Shown here one piece after another: positions 24,871-35,459 of a DNA stretch of 64,000 nt. The translations under genes and the position numbers were made by a program. Below the pieces are notes generated by a model, which ran no database searches, was not told the DNA's origin, and saw only the letters and a list, made by a program, of their open reading frames with translations. This DNA is from Marsupella aquatica (lineage: Eukaryota; Marchantiophyta), in assembly GCA_973895155.1 (NCBI GenBank), contig OZ316894.1, forward strand, positions 3,472,001 to 3,536,000. Direction: 5' to 3'. Each line of letters starts with the position of its first letter. Within the stretch, counting starts at the first letter, position 1.

Positions 24871-26739
24871 AATTTTTTATATACAACAGAAAAGTGCCAA
24901 ACAGAATACAAAAGAATAACCAAAAGAGGTCCCAAGTGGGCAAAACCAAATGGAAAAGAAGTGAGCGAAAGGAAACCTCTAAGAACCAAGAAAGGGGAAG
25001 TTCAACTAAAACAACCGCAAATGTTGTGAGAGTCTCCTTGACTACGCAATGGGTTCTCCGTGTTTGTTTGTCCATGATCTTCTTGAGACCATTTCCCCCT
25101 CTTCCTCCCCCCTTTCTTGGGCCCTTGGCCATTAGGACCCTGTCTCCCTGTTTTGCCTTATTGCCTTTTTAGCAGTGTGATTAATATAGGTGAGAGCACA
25201 ACTAACTTTGGAGGTGCTCTAAAACAAGCACGATTGCCAGCCCCTCGCACAGAACTGGAAGTCCCAGCCTCCACCAGATCTGAACCCTGGTTACTCTACA
25301 CGTCAGTCGAAGTTACAGTCTCATCCGGTCGCTTCATTCATTCGGGATCTCCAACTGTACCGCCGCCGGTCAGCCAGTCAGATCAGATGCTCTGCGAGCT
25401 GTACAGTCCCGGTAATCTAGAGTACTGTGTACTTGGAGGCAGGACAGCAAGGGTGATGGCAGGTCCGGGTCTGCCACCTCACGAGGTTAACCATCTCCCG
25501 GTTGTCAAGTACTTCTTTATCGGTGTTTAGACGATCCTATCCAACGGTTTGTATGCATGCATGCGTTTATCGTCATGTCCTGTAATACCGTCCAAAATAC
25601 ACTACGTGTTTTTACAGTTGATTCTCCTAAGAACGTGTCTGGTTTACTTCTGTTTTATTGTGTTTTACTTATCTCAGAAGTAAAGCACTCCTTCAAGACA
25701 TACAAATAATTAGGTTCGGTATATATTAGTGTTAAATTGTATATGTCTTGGTGCAATAAATAATTAATTACCTTTTTCCTAACCTATCCCTCAAACTGAC
25801 GGGATCACCTAACTACTCCCCACAACTAAATTAATTGTCAAATGCACCCCCATTTCCGATGTGGAGTTAAGCTAATCTCAGGAGGTAACATGTTTGCTCT
25901 CTCACCTTCAAAAGAATTTGCAGCAAGCTCAACACTTGAATGCGATAACTGTCAGGCAATATAGGTGTCTACAAGAGAAGTTGGGCCTGGGAGGTAGTAG
26001 GACCTCAGTGGAAGGTCAACCTTGGGTTACCTCCTGAGGTTAGCGTAACCTCATATACAAAAAGGGGGAGCACTTGACAATTAATTTAGTTATGGGGAGT
26101 AGTTAGTAAATCGGGTCAGTTTGAGGGACAGGTTAGTCAAAAACTGGAATTAATTATTAGATTTTTGGGCCCATTATTAAAATATTCTGGGGTGTATGTG
26201 AAATCAATCCAGAAAAATTGTAGATTCTAAGGGTATCGAGCTTCCGGATATAAACACTGATGTTTACGGACATCCATGTTACGTTGGGCGGACATGGGTT
26301 AAAAATGTGCGGCAGTCCCTCTAGATGGCCTGCACAGCCTTGCAGTGGGATTTCCCGTCTGCCATTTTTATTGGAGCAGTCACCTAGGGAAATTTTTGAA
26401 ATCACGGCAAGCATGCAGAAGAGCGTTAGTCCAAAACCCAAACTTGCATACTGTTACACAGGTTACTGACAGCTTGAGACCAAGAATTCCATAGCTCAAC
26501 ACCATAGCACTATCTCCATGTTCACTACACTACAGGACATGCTTCCCACTTTCTCCACAATTCAAATTTCTCGACACACTTTCAAAATTTCTTCTCTTTA
26601 TGAGAACCACTTTGGGCGCAGGCTGTTCCTTGGAATGTAATAAATGACGTTCATACTGTTGCTGCCCGCAAGCATAAAGAAATGCACATTTCTTAAATAG
26701 TCACAAAAACCTGTTTGAACCCTACGTTTGGGTGGGGAT

Positions 26740-26830
26740 TGTGTAAAAAGTAAAAAGCACAGGGATCACTCGCGAGTATCATACCCCCAACCTGGGCCTC
26801 CCCACTCGACTGGGCTACCACTCCACCAAG
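26740..26830 (-). repeat. possible tRNA-derived (SINE-like) fragment
   Basis: Read on the minus strand this has a TGGTGGAGTGG stretch followed about 40 bases later by AGGTTGGGGGTATGATACTC, loosely like the A and B boxes of a tRNA promoter. It does not fold convincingly into a tRNA by eye and lacks a good GGTTCGA box. I mention it only as a candidate. Confidence 0.2.
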
Positions 26831-29793
26831 AGCCCGCTACACATTCTCATGGCATGCGCTTGTGGTATTTATTTCCGCAAGCGGTTGGGGCAGCACTTTG
26901 CAAGCAATGGGTACAGAGAGCCATTAATAAATGGATGAGTTGCAGGCCTCTCAGTAAGGTCCTAAAAAAATTCAAGTCAGACACTGGTCAACAGCTATAA
27001 AAGACACCCGCAGGCTAGGTTGTGGGCTACAATGTCTGTGCCCCTAAAGTTATACCACAACCCTGTATTTGTGACGCCCTAATATTTCATGCAATTCATG
27101 CACTACCGGGAATAACAATCCATTACTATGGAAGACAGTGTTAGCTTAAGTTTACTTTAATTGTACTTTTGACAGTACAACAAAATGCTTCAGAAATATT
27201 TATAAACATGTTTATGTCCAATGTGGTTTCTCACACAACTTACTATTATACAACTAGTTTGTCTTGAGGAATCTCAATAAACTTCCCCTCTCAAATGCAG
27301 TGTGCATTTAAGCAAGAAATGACTGCACAAAGAAAATGACACAAGGGCTTAGTAATATATCCCAGACAGGGCATTATGGCAAGGACAAGATAGTGTGGGT
27401 TAGCTTAGTTTTAAAGTTTTTTCCAATTCTAAGTGTCCAATGTCACCTGCTATGCAGTACAAGATTCTAAGAATATTCATTCTCTAATTCATAAGAGTGA
27501 TTTCTAATGTTTGGATCTCCCTCACAATGTTCTTACAACCAGAATGCATGGTAGGCTTACATTACTGTATATACAAGAGTATTTAAGTGTATGTTTCCCG
27601 GGGAGCGACCAGACCTATATAAGTACCCAACTCGATTGGCGTGAGGCTTCCCGGCGCTGGGGAGGTTGTTGAAGCACACAGAGACAACTTCTATATGGCA
27701 GAGCACTCTCTCCGCCAAAGCCACGGCCAGCAAACAGAACAGGCCAGGAACAAATGCAATTTGACCCTGTCTCCTGCTTGTCCTTGTGCATTTACCTTTT
27801 ACACCTTTCTTTTGATGGTGATAGTGATCACCCCTACCCGAGACCCTACCCTTTCTATCATGGGTCTCCTTGCTATTGTGTGCCTCACATGTGGGGCAAG
27901 GGGATTGAAGAATTCCATTGTTAGGATTACTTATTGGACTCATGCCATGTGTGCTCACAGGTTGCTGACTCTGATTCACTCCCGGCCCAAGGATTTTAAG
28001 TAGTGACCTTGGGGCTTGACCGGGTGGACAGCCAGGATGCTACTATGACATAACCGCCTCAACATCAGTTTTCATGCAAGATGTTTTTCCCAGAAAAAGT
28101 TATTCAACTTTACGTTATGGGTACAAATTATTGAGCTAGCAACAATTGGCCAAAAGTAATCAACAATTTTTAGTGAGGTGGAATTTGGCCAGTTTTCACC
28201 CCTAAAGAAATAGGTGGTTGCACCCTCCCTCCTGCCTCCTGCGTGATTCAGGACAAATGCCCTTTGCTTCAGGAGTGGTGGAGTCTTGTATAGTCACCTC
28301 TCAATAAGACATAATCTATGAGTGCACATCCAGGCTGTTTGCAAGGTGTCAAGTTTATTCCCTTCCTTTTCCTGACCCTTTTGCACTTTTGTAAGTGCAA
28401 AAGGGGGATGCACCAAACAACAAAATTTTAAGTTCAAGCCCTCTAAAAGTATTTCTAAGGTGAACCTTCAATAAGTGTATCATAAATATCATAAAATTGC
28501 ACCTAAGAGGTAGTTGCTCACATTTTGGGCAGGGATGTTCAAGTTAGGAGAAAGACACAAGGATGTCGACTCTGAGGGCCCATCGGACATCAAGACCATG
28601 TTTCTCATGATGGTTATTGTGGGTGCTCTGTAGCATTTGTGATGTACATGCATGTGACCTGTTCAGATGCCTGGTGTTGTTTGATTCACTTTGTGGAGCT
28701 TATTTGCTATGGCCAACACACCCGGGCAACATTCTCTGTATGATACCTTGATTATTGCACATCATTCAAAAGAGAATTAAACCACACACTCTTATCAACA
28801 AATACAAATTCCAAGGTTTTACATTTATGCCGTAGTGCAAACTCTTGTGAAATGCACACCAGATGCTTCTTCCAGGGATTGTGCACCATCTGGACACTCT
28901 TATTAATAGGGGGTCTCAAATATGATTTGCGGGCACTCTCATGACAGTTCCGGGTGAGGTTTGGACCGATATTTACGGCTGAAAAATGTGTAGGGGGCCC
29001 AGAGCGTAGCCCAGACATTTGTCTTGGGACTTTTACCTTTGGCCACTTCCTCTCACCACTCCTGGTTGTTACAGAAACCAATATAAACAAACTCAGAAAG
29101 TCTGGTCACTGTTCAAACGCCACGTTATGGGCAATGGCCTATGGGCAGACAAGAGAAATGGATCCATATTTGAGACCCCCTAATAATTGCAAGTTTCAAG
29201 CTTTTTACATTTATGCTGCAGTGCAAACTCTAGTTAAATGAGCACCGGATGCTTTGAATCTTCCAAGGAGCGTGCACCAGCATTTTTTTTAGTGGTGAAT
29301 GTTGCTTTAGACGGAGGGGAGGGAGGGGACAGCCCACCCACATGCTTTTTCCAGGAGTAGCTCTCATTATACATTCAGTTTCACTAGGAATGAGCTTGGG
29401 CTCCACCTTTTATGGTGAGTGCCCCACTTTCTATGGTAAATATACAAGGGGTCTCGAACATTGTGGTCCACAAAAATAAACCTGGCCGGAAAGTACCAGT
29501 TCCTCCGGTCACGAGTGTGCGGACAAGCTTTTTTTCATGTCCACCACCTCTTTTCCGGGAATTGCAGTTGACAGTGGCTGGAAGCAGCAGAGAGATATTT
29601 GAGAGGCCTAATAGTAGGACAAGAATGAGCATCAGCTAGGAAGGGAATGAGTCTTTTATATGGGCAGGTGTGCCAACCCTACAGCACTCTGCCCCTATAA
29701 AAGTCTCATTCCATGCCTCACTACTCACCATAAAAAGTGGAGCACTCAGCACCTTTTGTGTAATTCAAGCCCCATTCCTATTAAAATTGAACT

Positions 29794-29995
29794 TGTGCAG
29801 TGTATAATGAGAACTATCGGTAACCGGTACCCCTTTATAGGTATAGGTATGGTGCACTGTATAATGAGAACTATTGGTAACCCGTACCCCTTTATAAGTA
29901 TAGGTAAGGTGCACTTGCGTACAAACCCATTCCAATTAAAATTGGACCTTGTGCAGTGGTTTAGTGAGGGCTACGGGTAACCCGTAGCCCTCTAA
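29794..29995. repeat. 58-base tandem repeat with a hairpin at its end
   Basis: Two units start at 29794 and 29852 with GTGCASTGTATAATGAGAAC. A third, more distant unit runs at about 29951-29995. The last contains a perfect inverted repeat: 13-base arms at 29966-29978 (GAGGGCTACGGGT) and 29980-29992, separated by one base. The earlier units carry weaker palindromes of the same layout around GGTAACC. Confidence 0.7.
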
Positions 29996-30119
29996 CGTAG
30001 CCCTAGAGGTGTTGTGGTTTACGCACACGGGATGCTTCTTCCAAGGAGTGTACCAACATTTTGTTTCGTGAATTCGTGGTGACAATTTACCAGCATTTTG
30101 TTTAGTGGTGATAATTGTC

Positions 30120-30793
30120 AGATGGAGGGGACGGCGCAGCTATGCGTGTCCCCACCCGTCTCTTGTCCTGTCCTGCCTGTCTGGCTCTACGATGTACTCT
30201 GTTGTGGTGAGTGCTGCTGCTGCTGTTGGTGCTGTGGGAGGCAGGCAGGAGCGAGAGGCAGGAGCGAGAGGCAGGGGTTGGTTGTGAAATTGTGTTGTGT
30301 TGTGTTGTGTAGTGAGGGATGACGAAAGGAGGAAGGAATCGAAGGTCGAATGGCTTGGATCGGCTCGTTCGCTGGCCTGGTTACTGGAGAGAGAGAGGAG
30401 AGAGGGCGAAGAATCCAACGAACGCTTTATTAGTGAAGCGAAATCAGAGATATTTCACTTCGGAAAAGTTTGGAGGAGGAAAGGAGGATTGGTCGAAGAC
30501 CGTGGCCTGTCTTGATCGCTCGCTTGCTTGCTTGCTTCCTACTTGTGAGTGAGGGTAGTGGATGAAGGATACGGGGGACTGTTTGCTTGAACGCGATTCT
30601 CACTACTGGAGCGAAGTTGACACTGGGTCTATGTGCTTGTGTTGATTGTGAAGCTGGATGGAGTGCGACGGGGTAGGGGGTGCAGTAATTAGGTGTGCGA
30701 AGGAGAAGTCACTCAATCAATCGGCGATGCACAGATAGCAGCGGGTCAGTGGGAGAACTGCAGTCCGGGGTTTGGTAAAGGAAGGCGTTTTCC
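30120..30793 (+). promoter_or_regulatory. copy of the DHHC-gene upstream region, now in front of the GH17 gene
   Basis: Bases about 30130-30720 match 48630-49780 upstream of the DHHC palmitoyltransferase. Shared blocks include GGTTGGTTGTG, the GTTGTGTTGTGTAGTGAGGG block, GGCGAAGAAKCCAACGAACG, GCGAAATCAGAGAT, and GTAGGGGGTGCAGTARTTAG. Homology stops near 30720, about 75 bases before the GH17 ATG at 30794. This copy lacks most of the G-rich and pentamer tracts of the other. Confidence 0.6.
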
Positions 30794-33700
30794 ATGGATT
30801 GGTGGGGGTTCAAGAGATTCGTTTGTCTCTTTGCTCTACATGCGCTTCTCTTGATCCATTGTACCCGACCGGCCGGTAAGTCTCAAGAGACGTGCACGTA
30901 GCGGCAATTCTGTTGCCAAAGAGCTGAATGTCTTTGTACTGTATTTCTGGTAAACTTGCCTCCTTTGAATGGCTCATATATTTATGGGATTCATTTATGG
31001 GCCTTTGCTATCATTCTCTCGTTACAGCTGCAAATATTCGTGTTTCCCAGAGCAGTCAATATACAGCCGAGGAGCCCTTAACTCAACCTCCAGAAATCGG
31101 ATGGACGAATTCTCTTCCGTCACCTATTTGGTTTCTTCTGACCGTCATTGGATAGCGCTGTTATCGTGGCTCAATCCTGAGGGCATCCGGGCACATCGGG
31201 GCTAATATCTATTGAGCTCAGTTGACGGTGCGTTTGTAACAATACCTCTATCTCTGCTCAAAGACAGCGGAATACTCAAGCACACAAGATAGTTCATTCA
31301 GAATTCTTAAGGACCACATAATTTTTGAACCCGGACTCAAACTCTAGGATCCGGGATTGGTATCTTACTCAGAGAACTCATCTTTCGAAGCCAACGCAAA
31401 ATCTCAGCCTTAGGACTGAGAGAACACTCGCCGCGTCGTGAATGGATATATAAGGAGAATCCAAAAAACATTTCAAGGTCACCGATACTCAAGTACTAGC
31501 AATAGTCAAGGCTGTTACTCATTATAACGGATTCGATCGAAGGTTCATCTGGATCTCAAAACCATCTTAGACACGGGATCTTTTTCCCAGGGAGGTGTCT
31601 CCTCAGTGACGGTGGGAAGTCCACGGAATGGATTCCGACCGTATTCTAATGGAGCACTAGCGAGTTATAAGAACAAAGCGTAAACCTCTTGCAAACCCCT
31701 GTACAGTTCCTCCGAATGCTCATGAGCTTCAGTACATTTGTTGTTGTCTGGGTAAATGGTAATCTTCATGACTTAGTTTACGCGCCTCCCGAATTCTCAG
31801 TGTGGTTTGGTGGATGCTTGGTTGATGTGCAGATGCCACTGTTGGAGTGGTTTACGGAAGCCAAGGAGACAACCTTCCTCTTCCCTCGCAAGTACTGTCG
31901 CTGCTAACGAACAATTTTGTCACCCAAGTGAGGATCTACGATACAAGCGCGGACATTCTGAAGGCATTCGTTGGGTCCAGCATAGAAGTGACTGTGGGTG
32001 TCACGAACTCTGAACTCGCCACGGTTGGAGCATCCAAAGCCAGTGCAGATGCCTGGGTGACTACGAATGTCGTCCCCTTCGCCACCGCTGTGAACATCAC
32101 CACCATTGCCGTTGGAGATGAGGTCTTGACGATGGACCCGGGCTTCTCCTCCAACCTCGCCCAGACCATGATCTGGATTCAGTCCGCTCTCATATCCCAT
32201 GGCTTCGCCCAGGCCATCAAAGTCTCCACCCCTTTCAGCATGAATTATCTGCAGAATTCTTTCCCCCCATCTAAGTCCACTTTCAACCAAACAATGCTCC
32301 CTTACATCGCCAGCATCCTCCAGTTCATCAACGATACAGGTTCCTACGTCATGATGAACATCGACACCTTCCAAGTCTTCCAGACCAATTCTGCAGCACT
32401 CAGTCTCCAGTATGCTCTCTTCCAAGCCGACAATCCCGTAGTGGATTCGTACTCCAATTTGGCTTACACAAGTCTGTTCGATGCGCTCTTGGACGCTGCC
32501 TATGCGGCCTTGAAAGCAGCCGGATTCGGCCAGGTGAGCATTGTAGTGAGTCAGACGGGCTGGCCTTCTAGTGGAGATTCAAATGAGAACGGTGCCAATG
32601 TGACCAATGCACAGACTTACAATTCCAACCTCGTTACTCACGTGACCAACGACTCCTCGCCTGGGACACCGGCTAATCCCCAGATTCCCATCACTGCGTA
32701 TGTGTACGAGCTTTTCAACGAAGACTTACTGACGGGGCCGACCTCGAACCGGTATTATGGGCTGTTCCAGTTCAATCTGACCCCTACTTATAATGTGGAT
32801 CTCACTGGGCGAGGGAGGTCGTTGACGTCTAACGGGACTCAGTACGTGACGTGGTGTGTGGCGAATGGGGCTGCCACCCTACAGGCACTGCAATCGGCGC
32901 TGGATTGGGCATGTAGTCTTGGACAGGTGAACTGTGCGGCTACCCAACTGGGTGGAGCATGTTATAACCCCAACACCCTCCCAAGCCACGCCTCTTGGGT
33001 TTTCAATGCGTACTACCAATCTGTTGGCAATGCTCCTGGTTCCTGTGACTTCAAGGGTGCTGGGCAGGTTGTCAGCTACAATCCAAGTAACTCTCTCTCA
33101 CGCTTTCTCTTGCGCTCTCTTGATTCAATTCATTTATCTATGTAAATCGCTCATTCTCCCTGTGTCCCATGAAACGATCGATTCTCTCTCGGACCAGTGG
33201 CCTTCCAATCCACTTATTGAGAATTCTCCCTTTGGCTCTTCTCCCTGCCTGTGCCGTCCTCACTGCTAGTGTCCCATTACTTGATTGGATCTTGATGGCA
33301 TTCAGAATTCAATTAATTAGCCGCTGTTCAGGTGGGTTTCTGCATGCATCATTTTCTCGGTGTCCACTGTTTACCGGTAATTTTCAATCTGTATCTGTTC
33401 TAGCCCTTCTGCCATTTTTACCGTCTATCGCCCACTGGGCTTTCATTTCTTCTTTTCTTCCCCTACTCCAATCACACTGTCACGAGAAGCCTACGAAATC
33501 TGAAATGATTATGGTCAAGGGGTATGAATGGAGTGGCATTTCTACGTGCGTGGTTTCTGATTGGAAACATCAATAGACCCGGCAAATTTAAATTTTGCCC
33601 ATTTTTATTCACATTCGATTTTGACTGCTAGTTCCACTTGTCTCCCCCATCCCCACTTCCTTTTCTCGTCTTCCGAGGTGTTTCTCCTCAATCAGCCTTA

Positions 33701-34264
33701 TTTAACAAGTGAATTGCATTCTTGACACCCTAGGCTCAAACAATGGTTGAATGATGCCTGATCGAAGTCAATTCATTCTCAGGCATCATTCAAGCTGGGG
33801 TTGCAGTTGTCTAACATGTGAACGATGTACTGAGTTTTAATTTTGTAATTTTCCTTTTGTGGCGATCTGCAGGCTATGGGTCCTGTATCTTTCAAGCAAG
33901 GTAATCTTTCTAAGCTTTGGCGACTTGCCCCCTTAACATTTTGTCTTCCATATGGATGCTGCTATTGTTGAACGAATAAAAGTTTTGATTGCTTCACTAT
34001 TGGATGACTCACTGGCGAGCATGTATTTTATGTCCCTTTTGGATCTCTAGCATCGTTTTGTATAGAAGACCTTGCAAGATCGCCGTTTTGATATTCCTTT
34101 CTTTCTCGGTGTACTACAGCAATGTGACGACCACTACTGGCGGGAATTCACCTCCAACTAGCCCAAACTCTGCTAAATCACTGCAGCTCGAGACTGGAGT
34201 GTTAGGTGGCTGCTTGTTGTTTCTTTTCATGTTAACCTTCAGAAACCTACGTGACCTGCGTTAG
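30794..34264 (+). CDS. GH17-X8 (glucan endo-1,3-beta-glucosidase-like) secreted protein, nucleophile replaced (four exons)
   Basis: Exons: 30794-30875, 31833-33086, 33873-33900, 34120-34264; all phases agree, giving 502 residues. Exon 1 encodes almost exactly a signal peptide (MDWWGFKRFVCLFALHALLL and on). The GH17 domain covers about residues 30-350, starting VGVVYGSQGDNLPLPSQVL. The general acid/base motif reads VGDEVL (Glu124) where VGNEVL is usual, and FNED replaces FDEN (Glu324 kept). The nucleophile motif SETGWPS reads SQTGWPS, with Gln268 (codon CAG 32552-32554). An X8/CBM43 domain follows (about 368-456; WCVANG, ACYNP, SYGSCIFQA split over exons 2-3). Next come a Thr/Ser/Pro linker and a hydrophobic tail ending in charged residues, perhaps a GPI-attachment signal or a membrane anchor. 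It probably acts at the cell wall or plasmodesmata as a beta-1,3-glucan-binding protein rather than an active hydrolase (inference). Confidence 0.9.
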
Positions 34265-34679
34265 AGTGCAGTGCAATCCAGATAGGCAGACAAGCCCTGA
34301 GAAGACGGACATTGATGTATAATGATAAGGTCTCACACAGATTGTCTCAGCTCTGGTAATTTTGATTCTTTCCATTCTTTTTCTACGGCTATGAATTCCT
34401 CCCGCTGCTACGGAATAAATAAATATTCGCAGTCCACCCCTAAATGATGATTGCAACTCTGCTCCAGTCAATAATACTTGACCTTCGTTTTGCTTCTCCA
34501 TCTGTTTTTTTTTGTGCGTCTGAGAGAGTGCTATGTCAATTAAAATGATTGTGCAAGCTGCAATGAGAGATGATATCCTCCCCCTCCTTATCCAGTAGGT
34601 AGGATGTCCACCCCATGATTTCAGAGAAGATTTTATCGTCAAATATGGGCCCACGTTCTCTCTTTTGTCAATTTCACCA
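34265..34679. other. 3' flank of GH17 gene up to duplication breakpoint
   Basis: This carries the 3' flank of the GH17 gene. No gene is seen. Homology to 4730 onward begins at about 34680, so the left breakpoint of segmental copy B falls just after this stretch. Confidence 0.5.
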
Positions 34680-34817
34680 ATTTGGTCAGCATATGAGTAG
34701 CGGGTGTAATTCAACCCACAAGTTCTTGTTTAGAGTCGATACATCACATTTATATTAGAGAAATGCTACCAAAACTATTGCTGCACGTGGCCTAAAGTTT
34801 AACTGATTGAATGCCAG

Positions 34818-35357
34818 AGTTCTTCATCCACGAATTCCTCCCAGTGGCCGAGAAGATGATTGGTACGGATTGACTGAGAGCTACAGTCCAGCGAGGATAC
34901 TTACCTAAGGGAGGAGGAGGGGTCGTCCTCGAGGTGACACCCCTCCCATCAGTAAAGTCCCTTAACCCTAAACCCTAAACTAAATTGGGCACCCTGAGCA
35001 GAATTGGGGCCTATATTTTGTGGGGGGAAGCCACGTTGCCTGGGACATGCACAAGCAAGTGGTCCAGGATCTCCAGCTCGCAGGAAGTGTGGGCAGGGAG
35101 AGATTTCGTCAGGTGGAGAGGGAACTGAGAGTGGGTTTCGAAGTGGCTACTGGGCAGGCAGTGGATTGGTGATTTGGGCCAAGACAGACACGGGATGTGT
35201 ACTAGCAGGCACAGGATTGCTAGAAGGGAAAAAGGAGGCGACTTGGATCCTCCTTGAGAACCTGTCAAGTGCCGCCGTGTGTGTGGATGAGTTCCTCCAG
35301 GATCAGCTCATCATCTTCATGGCACTTGCCAAGGGGCGTTCGAGAATTCTCTCCGGG
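34818..35357 (+). pseudogene. RTCA pseudogene (exon 2 fragment)
   Basis: This matches exon 2 of RTCA copy 2. It begins with the same intron end and acceptor (AG at 34816-34817) but has no exon 1, because the duplication starts in the intron. An early in-frame TGA (34870-34872), small deletions, a telomeric-type replacement at 34964-34980 and loss of everything after SRILSG (including the catalytic His block) make it non-functional. Later stretches such as GCVLAGTGLLEGKK and CVDEFLQDQLIIFMALAKGR are still readable in one frame. Confidence 0.9.
34964..34980. repeat. interstitial telomeric repeat (CCCTAAA)2
   Basis: The sequence AACCCTAAACCCTAAAC lies within the RTCA pseudogene. It replaces the segment that reads TCGAAGCGATACATTTGAC in the intact paralogue (about 5010-5033), with the flanks TCCC and AATTGGGC aligned on both sides. 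This is the Arabidopsis-type plant telomere repeat. Confidence 0.85.
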
Positions 35358-35459
35358 CTTACTTTTCACTTTGCCAAAAACAGCATCAAAACGAAACTAT
35401 TCATTTTACATAACGTGAAAGTCATCTTGTAAACCAAAATTTCGAGCTAACCAAGCAAC

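Larger units (their letters stand above)
24871..30119. other. gene-free part of segmental unit A
   Basis: No coding gene is supported. Most of this stretch has diverged counterparts in 39.5-48.6 kb. It also contains internal copies of a ~100-base element ending GATGCTTCTTCCAGGGAGTG-like, near 28770-28900, 29170-29280 and 30020-30060. The open frame at 25117-25530 lies in a block shared with 41205-41530 but is interrupted there, so I do not call it a gene. Confidence 0.45.
4730..30720. repeat. segmental duplication, unit A
   Basis: Collinear blocks of this interval recur in the same order and orientation at 34680-49780. The clearest pairs are: 4730-5440 with 34680-35357; 6092-9930 with 35365-37590; 10070-10350 with 38145-38410; 24540-25150 with 39510-39745; 25190-25620 with 41205-41640; 26150-26270 with 41720-41830; 27100-27300 with 41935-42190; 27530-27960 with 46290-46900; 28540-28850 with 47860-48190; 30130-30720 with 48630-49780. 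Unit A contains RTCA2 exon 2, the DUF1350 gene, the satellite array, the DUF2301 gene and the ArfGAP gene; unit B lacks the last three. Confidence 0.85.

Noticed and set aside
25117-25530. Plus-strand open frame of 137 codons shared in part with 41205-41530
   Set aside because: The paralogous block has indels that break the frame and no domain is recognisable; it is treated as repeat sequence.
27557-27979. Overlapping open frames on both strands near 27.6-28.0 kb
   Set aside because: They fall in duplicated repeat sequence (46.6-46.9 kb) where the frame is not kept and a 72-base duplication occurs.
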